Assembly (NCBI GenBank): GCA_947523045.1
Contig: CANNUR010000182.1
Span: forward strand, 1 to 6,197
Reading direction: 5' to 3'
From: an uncultured Prosthecobacter sp.
GTDB taxonomy: Bacteria > Verrucomicrobiota > Verrucomicrobiia > Verrucomicrobiales > Verrucomicrobiaceae
Length of the DNA: 6,197 bases
Shown: in pieces, positions 1 through 5,880 of the stretch
Layout of the letters: every line of letters starts with the position of its first letter
Position numbering within the stretch: the stretch's first letter is position 1
Notes under the pieces: model-generated
Told to the model about the DNA's origin: nothing
Seen by the model: the letters and a program-made list of their open reading frames with translations, nothing else
The model's database searches: none
Position numbers and translations under genes: made by a program

Positions 1-644
1 TCCCAGAGCTTGCCGCAGTCGTGGAAGAGCACGCCGGTGATCAGCAGGTCGCGATTGAGCTGAGGGTAGACGCCGGCAATGGCGGACGCACTGCGCATCA
101 TCTGCGCCACATGCTCGACCAGGCCGCCGCGGCGGGCGTGATGGTTTTCGCGCGCGGCGCCGCTGCGGCGGAAGCGAGCCCCATATTTTTCCAGGAAAAG
201 CCGGCACAACCCGCGCAGGCGCGGGTCGGCCAGCGCGCCGGTCATGGTTTCGATGGCTGCATAGTCCTCGCGCTGGCGCGCCGCCAGTTCTGGATCACCG
301 CCGAGCAGTTCCTGTTTCTCGGCGTCGGTCAGCAGGCGCAGGCGCGGATGGCGCGGTTCCAGACCGTACTTGCCGGCCGCCACCCATTGTGCGGCGATTT
401 CGATGAAGTGACCGCGTTGGAGCTGGCGCACCTCGGCAAAGACCGGATTGCCATCAAACACACGCCAAGTCTGGGAGGCGCCGGCATCGGCCAGGCGCAG
501 CTCGAAGTAGGGCGCTCCCTGGGCGGTCTGTTTTTCCACGCACAGGTCCACCTGAGCATGCACCCGGCAGGGCACGGGCTGGGGCCCGGAGACCTGGCGC
601 AGTTGGGTGAGGCTGAGACGTTCCAGATCGCTTTCGGACTCCAT
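1..644 (-). CDS. YhaM-like 3'-5' exoribonuclease (OB-fold + HD domain), 3' end beyond window
   Basis: Reading the minus strand gives 214 intact codons open to the left edge, so the C-terminus is missing. Residues about 10-105 fit the OB-fold nucleic-acid-binding domain of YhaM proteins (YFELRLADA at 46-54, then WRVFDGNPVF and a RGHFIEIAAQW strand). The HD phosphohydrolase domain begins near 145: NHHARRGGLVEHV (167-179) matches the family's HHAYxGGLLEHT block, and LLITGVLFHDCGKLW (200-214) carries the diagnostic HD pair (H208, D209). Known family members are cytoplasmic and degrade RNA from the 3' end using a metal bound by the HD residues. B. subtilis YhaM is about 314 residues, so roughly 100 are lacking here. 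I chose the ATG at 644; AGGGAG lies directly before it, which is unusually close for a Shine-Dalgarno. An in-frame ATG at 707 would add 21 residues, but that stretch has less GC-biased codons and no family resemblance. The gene is divergent from the membrane-protein gene at 799. Confidence 0.85.
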   Translation of the reverse strand, partial: MESESDLERLSLTQLRQVSGPQPVPCRVHAQVDLCVEKQTAQGAPYFELRLADAGASQTWRVFDGNPVFAEVRQLQRGHFIEIAAQWVAAGKYGLEPRHPRLRLLTDAEKQELLGGDPELAARQREDYAAIETMTGALADPRLRGLCRLFLEKYGARFRRSGAARENHHARRGGLVEHVAQMMRSASAIAGVYPQLNRDLLITGVLFHDCGKLW

Positions 645-718
645 CTCCCTAGTCAAGCGGCCGCTGGCCAGGGCTGCAAGGGGAATGCGTGTGGCATGAA
701 AAGGCATCCCTATTGACA

Positions 719-729
719 ATGCGTCGCAT
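719..729. repeat. Perfect 11-bp dyad ATGCG-T-CGCAT
   Basis: Two 5-base arms flank a single central base, immediately after the TTGACA box at 713-718. It would fall inside the promoter spacer if that box is used. It is a possible repressor half-site pair, but an 11-base dyad can arise by chance. Confidence 0.35.
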
Positions 730-759
730 CTGCACTACCCAAACGGTCAACCTTTGCCC

Positions 760-777
760 AGTGACGGGTTTGTCACT
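760..777. repeat. Inverted repeat AGTGAC-N6-GTCACT
   Basis: Two perfect 6-base arms are separated by GGGTTT, 21 bases upstream of the ATG at 799. It could be an operator for a dimeric regulator, or a small hairpin in the leader mRNA. An alternative TTG start at 754 would place it inside the coding frame, which I consider less likely. Confidence 0.45.
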
Positions 778-798
778 CGCGGCCGCTCCCGACCTTCC

Positions 799-1521
799 AT
801 GGACCCCGTGCCCTCCTACCGCCAGGAACTGCCCCGCTGGCTCAGTTTGTATCTGCCGCTGTTCATTTTAGCCTATCCCTTTCTCTTGATGGTGCCCGCC
901 CTCAACTGGGAGGAGGGCTTGTACCGCGAGTACGGCCTCATTGAAAACTTCACGGTTGCCTTCCTGGCTGTGGCCATGGTTTGTTTTGCCCGCGGCGCGC
1001 GGATGGCGGTGGCCTGGCTGCAGCGCTTCTGGCTGGCCGGTCTCGCCTTCGGCTGCTTCATCTTCCTGGGCGAAGAGATCAGTTGGGGGCAGCACTACTT
1101 TCGCTGGGTGACTCCCGAGGAGTTCAAGGAGCTCAACCGCCAGGGCGAGACGAATCTGCACAACCTGAAGGGTGGCATCGAGTTCTTCTTCACCAAGGTG
1201 GCGCGCGAGGTGCTTTCACTCGGCACCATCGTCGGCGGATTTCTGCTGCCGCTCTGGTTCAAGCGCCGCGGGGTGATGTTCCGTCGCGACAGCCTGCATT
1301 TTTGGATTTGGCCCTCGACCGCCTGCGCTCTTTCCGCAGTGCTCTCCGCGACAATTCGTCTGCCCAACAACATCGCCCACCAGTTTGGCCTCGACGAACG
1401 CCTGCCGCCCCTGCTCGGCGAGGACATTGGCGAAATGAAGGAGTGTTACCTGGCGCTGTTCCTCTTGATCTACGCGCTCGGGCAGTGCCGGCTGCTGCGT
1501 CAGTCCGCCGCGACGGCATGA
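799..1521 (+). CDS. Six-helix membrane protein of unknown function with GEEISWGQ motif
   Basis: A 240-residue protein with six hydrophobic segments, at about 14-33, 49-65, 77-96, 138-154, 167-186 and 214-230, so it is most likely an inner-membrane protein. The most striking block runs from the end of the third helix into a loop: GEEISWGQHYF (91-101), TPEEF, then GETNLHNL (116-123). I recall this combination of EEISWGQ and ETNLHN from hypothetical membrane proteins in several phyla, but I know no assigned function. Glu-Glu at a membrane boundary followed by conserved His and Asn could be a catalytic or metal site (inference). I start at ATG 799; a TTG at 754 would add 15 polar residues with no hydrophobic character. 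No Shine-Dalgarno is visible. Its stop overlaps the permease start by ATGA, so the two are probably co-translated and may be partners. Confidence 0.8.
   Translation: MDPVPSYRQELPRWLSLYLPLFILAYPFLLMVPALNWEEGLYREYGLIENFTVAFLAVAMVCFARGARMAVAWLQRFWLAGLAFGCFIFLGEEISWGQHYFRWVTPEEFKELNRQGETNLHNLKGGIEFFFTKVAREVLSLGTIVGGFLLPLWFKRRGVMFRRDSLHFWIWPSTACALSAVLSATIRLPNNIAHQFGLDERLPPLLGEDIGEMKECYLALFLLIYALGQCRLLRQSAATA
1518..1521 (+). other. ATGA start/stop overlap, probable translational coupling
   Basis: The ATG of the permease and the TGA of the upstream membrane protein share four bases. No Shine-Dalgarno precedes this ATG, so translation probably depends on ribosomes terminating at the TGA. Confidence 0.75.
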
Positions 1522-2276
1522 CTCTGTTTACGGCGCTGATGCTGTTTCTCGCCGGTCTGTCGGCGGGTTTCATCGACGCCATCGCCGGCGGGGGCGGCCT
1601 GATCTCCGTGCCGACGTTGCTTTGGGCCGGACTGCCACCGCAGATCGCCCTCGGCACCAACAAGATGCAGAGCACCTGGGGCACGCTGATCGCCGTGTTG
1701 CGCTACCATCGCGCCGGCCTGGTGCACTGGCGCGACCTGCGCCTGGCGGTGGCGGTCACCTTCATTGCCGCCCTGCTCGGCACCTGGACGGTCACCCGCG
1801 TCAGCAACGAGCTGCTGGCCCGGGTTGTGCCCTGGCTGCTGCTGGCGGTTGCCGCCTACACCCTGCTCAGTCCGCGCTTCGGTCGCCACCCGGTGCGCGC
1901 CCGTCTCGGTCCCGCGCCGTTCGCCCTGCTCTGTGGAAGTGCCATCGGCTTTTACGACGGTTTTTTTGGTCCCGGCACCGGCTCGTTCTGGACCATCGCC
2001 TGCCTGTCGCTGCTCGGTCTTGAGCTGACGCGCGCCACGGCGTACACGAAGGTCGTCAACCTGGCCAGCAACCTCGCCTCGCTCCTGGTCTTCATGTTCG
2101 CCCTGCGCATCCGCTATGAGGTGGCGGCGGTCATGATCGCCGGACAGTTGCTCGGAGCCCGCCTCGGTTCCGGGTTGGTCATCCGCCATGGCACGCCCTT
2201 CGTCCGCATCGTCTTTCTCACCGTCGTGCTCGCCCTGGTCGGCAAGCTGCTTTGGGACAGCCGTGCGGGCGGCTGA
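1518..2276 (+). CDS. yfcA: TSUP (TauE/SafE, DUF81) permease, YfcA-like
   Basis: A 252-residue integral membrane protein that resembles E. coli YfcA along almost its full length. The N-terminal repeat contains AGFIDAIAGGGGLISVPTLL (16-35) and ALGTNKMQ (44-51). The second half repeats the pattern as GFYDGFFGPGTGSF (144-157) and RATAYTKVVNLASN (172-185), and VMIAGQLLGARLGS (205-218) is also typical. The two-fold internal repeat and about eight hydrophobic helices fit the family. TSUP proteins transport sulfite, sulfoacetate and other organosulfur or organic anions across the inner membrane; the YfcA substrate is not known to me, and none can be read from this sequence. The start is fixed by the ATGA overlap. 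Codons upstream of the ATG in the same frame are only the shadow of the preceding gene. The secreted-protein gene follows after 72 bases, with no convincing terminator between. Confidence 0.92.
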   Translation: MTLFTALMLFLAGLSAGFIDAIAGGGGLISVPTLLWAGLPPQIALGTNKMQSTWGTLIAVLRYHRAGLVHWRDLRLAVAVTFIAALLGTWTVTRVSNELLARVVPWLLLAVAAYTLLSPRFGRHPVRARLGPAPFALLCGSAIGFYDGFFGPGTGSFWTIACLSLLGLELTRATAYTKVVNLASNLASLLVFMFALRIRYEVAAVMIAGQLLGARLGSGLVIRHGTPFVRIVFLTVVLALVGKLLWDSRAGG

Positions 2277-2348
2277 GCGGCGGTGGCGCAGAAAAAACCG
2301 CAACCCCGGGGCGGCTCGATCGTTAGAGGCGGTGAATCCCGTCTCGCC

Positions 2349-4460
2349 ATGAAGTTATCCCATCTCGCGCTTGTCCTCGGTTGGGCGCTGTTGCAGCCGG
2401 TTGCCGCCCAGCAGGCCACTGCCCCCGACGGCAATGCCCAGTTCCGCACCTGGCGTGATCAGCAGGGCCGCAGTCTCGAAGCCACCTTCCGAGGTGTTGA
2501 GGACGGTCAGATCTTCCTGCAAACGCGCAACGGCTATGTCCACCGGTTGCCCCTGGCCAATCTCGCCGAGGAAGATCAGAAGATCGCCGCCACTTTGAAA
2601 CCCGAGGGACTCGGCATTCCCAAGGATCCCAACGTCGCCCAGGCTGCCGCGGTCATCGACCGCGGGGTGCTGCTCGGCCTGGAGAAGGCCGGCCAGAAAC
2701 CGAACGCCCTCGCCAGCGACGAGCAGTTTGTTCGGCGCGTTTACCTGGATCTGGCGGGCCGCATTCCGACCCGTGAGGAAACGCTTGCCTTCCTTGGCAA
2801 TGACAGTGCCGCCAAGCGGGCGGAGCTCATCGACCGGCTGGTCAGCAGTGAGGGCTTCACGTCGCGCTTGTACAATTACCTTGCTGACATGCTGCGCATC
2901 ACCGATGACGCCCAGAAGGCCAAGTTCTTCCACTACGAGGAATGGCTGAAGGCGCAAATTGCCGACAACCGGCCCTGGAACCAGGTGGTGCGCGACATGC
3001 TCACCGCCGACGGTCGCCTGCTCGACAACGGCGCGGCCGGGTACCTGCTGCGCGACCGCGGCATGCGCCTCGACAACCTCAGCCTGACGCTGTCGACCTT
3101 CCTCGGCGCCAACGTCGCCTGCGCCCAGTGCCACGACCATCCCTTTGCCGACTGGACCCAGCGCCAGTTTTACCAGATGGCCGCCTTCTTCGGCGCCACC
3201 GAGACCTACGATCGCAGCATGGCACGCGGTGCCATGCGTGGCCTGCGCGCGGAATTGAGCCAGCAGGAGTTCCAGCAGGCGCGCCGGCTCTTTGATGCCA
3301 ACTCGCTGGCGATTCAGGACCGCGACAAGAGCGACCTCGCGCTGCCCGAGGACTACAAGTACAAGGATGGCAAACCCGGGGATCCTGTGGCGCCGTCGCT
3401 CATTGCCTGGAGCAAGGACGATCGCCGGCTGAAGTGCTATCAGACCGCCGAAGCGGCGCTCAAAAAAGGCGGGGAGATCGATCGACGCCGTGAAATTTTC
3501 GCCGACTGGATGACCGCGCCCGACAACCCGCGCTTCGCCATGACGATCGCCAACCGGATGTGGAAGATGGTGTTTGGCGTTGGCATTGCCGAGCCGGTGA
3601 CCGACCTTGACGACCCCGAGGCCTCGGCGAATCCCGCACTGCTGCATCATCTGGGCCGCGAGATGGTGCGGCTGAATTTTGATCTGCGCGCCTTTCTGCG
3701 CCTGCTTTGCAACACCCAGACCTATCAGCGCGAGGCCTACACCGCCGAACTGGCCATGGGGCAGCATTATCTCTTCCCGGGCCCCGTGCTGCGGCGCATG
3801 ACCGCCGAGCAGGCCTGGGATTCCTGTGTGACCCTGGCGATTGGCGACAAGATCGATGCCTTCAAACTGCACCGGGCCGACACCTACAAGCAGGCGGTCA
3901 ACCTGGAGGGCAGCGAGATCACGGCGGAGGCGGTCAAGGCGAAGCTGGGTGAGATGCAGGCCCTGCGGCGCATGGCCGACGGCCCGCTTGGCGGTGCCGG
4001 CAAGGGTGGCAAGGCGCGTGCGAAGAACCGGCGCGCGGCCATGACGGCCGCCGAGAATGACGGCGCCGAGTCGCCGGAAACGCTGCTCGGGCTGGTGCTG
4101 GCCCGCGCCTCCGAATTGCGCCAGCCCGAGCGCGAGGGGCACTTCCTGCGCATGTTCGGCCAGAGCGACCGCCAGCTGGCCGACAGCACCAGCACGGAGG
4201 GCAGCGTGCCGCAGGTGCTGATGCTGATGAACGGCGAGGCCCAGGAGGTGCTGAGCAGCCGCGAGGCGCTGGCGGTCGCCACCGCCGAGGCTCAGGACAG
4301 CGCCGAGGCGCAGGTCGAATCGCTTTACCTCAGCTTCTTTTCGCGCAAGCCCAGCGCCCGGGAGCTGGAAACGGTGTACGCGGAAATCCGCGACGGACTG
4401 ACGCCCGGGGAACTCGCCTGGGTGCTGTTCAATTCGCGTGAGTTTGTGTTCGTCCAGTGA
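2349..4460 (+). CDS. Secreted SHD1-like / DUF1549 / DUF1553 protein with CxxCH heme motif
   Basis: A 703-residue protein. I start at ATG 2349 because it opens a clear Sec signal peptide, MKLSHLALVLGWALLQPVAA, with likely cleavage near AQQA; a GTG at 2283 would bury it behind 22 charged residues. Residues about 32-82 (RTWRDQQGRSLEATF to LPLANLAEEDQ) resemble the SLA1-homology domain SHD1 found on many Planctomycetota/Verrucomicrobiota secreted proteins. DUF1549 (PSCyt2) spans about 95-290, with DEQFVRRVYLDLAGRIPT (124-141) and NVACAQCHDHPFADWTQR (255-272). C258-A-Q-C261-H262 is a canonical c-type heme-binding motif. DUF1553 (PSD1) spans about 378-697, with REIFADWMTAPDNPRFA (381-397) and NRMWKMVFGVGI (402-413). 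A basic low-complexity stretch (552-564) looks like a loop insertion. The N-terminal PSCyt1 heme domain seen in many larger relatives is absent. The DUF1501 gene follows after 21 bases. The family's reaction is not established; redox or surface-substrate roles are inference. Confidence 0.9.
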   Translation: MKLSHLALVLGWALLQPVAAQQATAPDGNAQFRTWRDQQGRSLEATFRGVEDGQIFLQTRNGYVHRLPLANLAEEDQKIAATLKPEGLGIPKDPNVAQAAAVIDRGVLLGLEKAGQKPNALASDEQFVRRVYLDLAGRIPTREETLAFLGNDSAAKRAELIDRLVSSEGFTSRLYNYLADMLRITDDAQKAKFFHYEEWLKAQIADNRPWNQVVRDMLTADGRLLDNGAAGYLLRDRGMRLDNLSLTLSTFLGANVACAQCHDHPFADWTQRQFYQMAAFFGATETYDRSMARGAMRGLRAELSQQEFQQARRLFDANSLAIQDRDKSDLALPEDYKYKDGKPGDPVAPSLIAWSKDDRRLKCYQTAEAALKKGGEIDRRREIFADWMTAPDNPRFAMTIANRMWKMVFGVGIAEPVTDLDDPEASANPALLHHLGREMVRLNFDLRAFLRLLCNTQTYQREAYTAELAMGQHYLFPGPVLRRMTAEQAWDSCVTLAIGDKIDAFKLHRADTYKQAVNLEGSEITAEAVKAKLGEMQALRRMADGPLGGAGKGGKARAKNRRAAMTAAENDGAESPETLLGLVLARASELRQPEREGHFLRMFGQSDRQLADSTSTEGSVPQVLMLMNGEAQEVLSSREALAVATAEAQDSAEAQVESLYLSFFSRKPSARELETVYAEIRDGLTPGELAWVLFNSREFVFVQ

Positions 4461-4481
4461 CCCCTCGCCCTTTTTCCGGCC

Positions 4482-5765
4482 ATGAAACCCGCGCTATTCC
4501 AGCTCGATCCGCTCTCCCGCCGCCGCTTTGCGGAAACCGTCGCCAAGGCCGCGCTCGGTGTCACCCTGCTGCCGCGTTTCGCCGCCGCCGCCGACACGGC
4601 GCCCGGCCTCGACAACCGCAGTCTGCCGGGCTTTGGCAAGGCGAAGCATGTCATCTGGCTGCAGATGCTTGGCGGCATGTCGCACATCGACACCCTTGAT
4701 CCCAAGGAGGGCGACACCAAGGGGCCCGGTGACCCGGTTTCGACCCAGGCGGGCTATCAGCTGGGCGGTTATCTGCCGACCCTGGCGAAGCAGCACTCGG
4801 AGAAACTGGCCATCATCCGCAGCATGACCTCGAAGACCGGCGTGCATGCCGACGGTCAGTATGTGATGCGTGCGGGGTACGAGCCGCGCGGCACGATCAA
4901 GCATCCGGTGCTCGGTGCCTGGGCCCAGCAGTTGCTCGGCAAGAGCAGCCCGAGCCTGCCGTCCTCCATCTGCATCAACCGTGGTCCGGACCACGGCAAC
5001 GGCTTCTTCCCCGCCGCCTTCAGTCCGCTGCCGATCCATGATCCCGAGGCCGGCCTGCAGTATGCCAGCGCCGACACCGGCAGCCTGGGCAAGCGGCTCG
5101 GCCTGCTCAACCGCCTGGATGCCGACTTTCGCGCCAAGTTTCAGGACACCAACCTGAAGGCCTACTCCGACTTCTATGACGACACCCTCAAGCTGCTGGC
5201 CAGCGAGGACTTGAAGGCCTTTCAGCTCGATGGTGAGGACGAGGCCCTGCGCGAGACCTATGGCCGCAACAAGTTTGGCCAGGGCTGCCTGCTGGCCCGC
5301 CGGTTGATCGAACACGGCGTGCGTTTCATCGAGGTCGCCTACGGCGGCTGGGACATGCACAACGACATTGACGACGGCATGGCCGACCAGGGGGCCAACC
5401 TGGATGCCGGCCTGTCCGCCCTGCTCGGCGACCTGCAGGCGCGCGGCCTGCTGGCCGACACGCTGGTGGTGCTCTGTTCGGAATTCGGGCGCACGCCGAA
5501 GATCAACACCCGCAACGGTCGAGACCACCATCCCAAGGTGTTCAGCACCCTGCTCGCCGGCGGGCCGGTCCGGGGCGGCACGATCTACGGCGCCAGCGAC
5601 AAGGACGGTTATTACCCCGCCGACAAGCAGGTGACCATTCAGGACTTCCACAGCACGGTCGGCCATGCCATGGGCCTGGACGTCAACGAGGTTGTCATGT
5701 CGCCCAGCAACCGCCCCTTCACCGTCGGCGACAAGGGCCGGGTGATTCCCGAGGTTTTCGCCTGA
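4482..5765 (+). CDS. DUF1501 protein, Tat-exported, alkaline phosphatase/sulfatase-like fold
   Basis: A 427-residue protein, a normal length for the family. The N-terminus holds a twin-arginine signal, LSRRRFAETV (11-20), followed by a moderately hydrophobic stretch and an Ala-rich cleavage region (about 34-38), so it is probably exported folded. DUF1501 signatures run throughout: HVIWLQMLGGMSHIDTLDPK (56-75), NRGPDHGNGFFPAAF (166-180), GVRFIEVAYGGWDMHND (279-295), SEFGRTPKIN (333-342) and GRDHHPKVFSTLLAGGPVRGG (346-366). The GGWDxH and EFGRTPxxN-GRDHxP blocks resemble the metal-ligand segments of the alkaline phosphatase/sulfatase clan to which DUF1501 belongs; the more usual HWP is HHP here. 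No Shine-Dalgarno precedes the ATG. It sits 21 bases after the DUF1549/DUF1553 gene, the standard partner order in this phylum, so co-transcription is very likely. Substrate unknown; hydrolysis of a sulfate or phosphate ester is an inference from the fold. Confidence 0.92.
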   Translation: MKPALFQLDPLSRRRFAETVAKAALGVTLLPRFAAAADTAPGLDNRSLPGFGKAKHVIWLQMLGGMSHIDTLDPKEGDTKGPGDPVSTQAGYQLGGYLPTLAKQHSEKLAIIRSMTSKTGVHADGQYVMRAGYEPRGTIKHPVLGAWAQQLLGKSSPSLPSSICINRGPDHGNGFFPAAFSPLPIHDPEAGLQYASADTGSLGKRLGLLNRLDADFRAKFQDTNLKAYSDFYDDTLKLLASEDLKAFQLDGEDEALRETYGRNKFGQGCLLARRLIEHGVRFIEVAYGGWDMHNDIDDGMADQGANLDAGLSALLGDLQARGLLADTLVVLCSEFGRTPKINTRNGRDHHPKVFSTLLAGGPVRGGTIYGASDKDGYYPADKQVTIQDFHSTVGHAMGLDVNEVVMSPSNRPFTVGDKGRVIPEVFA

Positions 5766-5794
5766 AGCGGCCGGTGCGGAAAAAGTCCGGTTGG

Positions 5795-5824
5795 TGCAGA
5801 ATCCTGCATTTGCCGACTGGCAAA
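5795..5824. repeat. Two directly adjoining hairpins
   Basis: TGCAG-AATC-CTGCA (5795-5808) is followed without a gap by TTTGCC-GACT-GGCAAA (5809-5824). Both have perfect stems and four-base loops. If transcribed they could stack as tandem stem-loops at the 3' end of the DUF1501 mRNA, possibly protecting it from exonucleases. Stems of five and six pairs are modest, so chance is not excluded. Confidence 0.4.
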
Positions 5825-5865
5825 AACGGCCGGGCCGTGTTAGGGCTTCCAGTTCCCCTGGCGCC

Positions 5866-5872
5866 GGGGGGA
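5866..5872 (+). promoter_or_regulatory. Possible G-rich ribosome binding site for the gene at 5881
   Basis: GGGGGGA ends eight bases before the ATG at 5881, a suitable distance, although it only partly matches GGAGG. The bases CCCC at 5855-5858 could pair with it in a hairpin and partly mask the site. Confidence 0.3.
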
Positions 5873-5880
5873 TTGTTGCC

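Larger units (their letters stand above)
645..798. promoter_or_regulatory. Divergent intergenic region, likely promoters for both flanking genes
   Basis: This 154-base gap separates two divergently oriented genes, so promoters for both are expected here. On the plus strand a perfect -35-like TTGACA lies at 713-718. The hexamer 17 bases downstream (TACCCA, 736-741) is a poor -10 match, so the promoter is only a candidate. Two dyads follow, ATGCG-T-CGCAT at 719-729 and AGTGAC-N6-GTCACT at 760-777, in positions where an operator could sit. I see no good minus-strand promoter and no small gene. The part from 645 to 707 could be coding if the exoribonuclease uses its upstream ATG. Confidence 0.4.
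5766..5880. promoter_or_regulatory. Intergenic gap with abutting small dyads
   Basis: This 115-base gap lies after the DUF1501 gene. It contains CGGA-N5-TCCG at 5777-5789, TGCAG-AATC-CTGCA at 5795-5808, TTTGCC-GACT-GGCAAA at 5809-5824 and ACGGCC-G-GGCCGT at 5826-5838. None is followed by a T-run on either strand in the manner of an intrinsic terminator, so a regulatory or RNA-structure role is as plausible as termination. No convincing -35/-10 pair is visible for the gene at 5881, so it may have its own unrecognised promoter or be read through from upstream. Confidence 0.4.

Noticed and set aside
21..716. Plus-strand open frame of 231 codons at the left end
   Set aside because: It lies opposite the YhaM-like gene, whose minus-strand translation has clear OB-fold and HD motifs. 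The plus-strand product has no recognisable domain.
981..1517. In-frame extension upstream of the permease
   Set aside because: This 179-codon extension is out of frame within the preceding membrane-protein gene and encodes an Arg/Pro/Ala-rich product. The TSUP domain begins exactly at the ATG at 1518.
2285..2315. Terminator-like sequence on the minus strand (CCGC-N9-GCGG followed by six T)
   Set aside because: The stem has only four pairs, and no minus-strand gene ends nearby, so there is nothing for it to terminate.
2355..4142. Minus-strand open frame of 595 codons
   Set aside because: It is antisense to the DUF1549/DUF1553 gene. Long antisense frames are common in GC-rich coding DNA, and this one shows no family motif.
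5809..5826. Hairpin next to an A-run, considered as an intrinsic terminator
   Set aside because: On the plus strand the stem is followed by A rather than T, and on the minus strand the T-run precedes the stem, so it does not fit a terminator in either direction.
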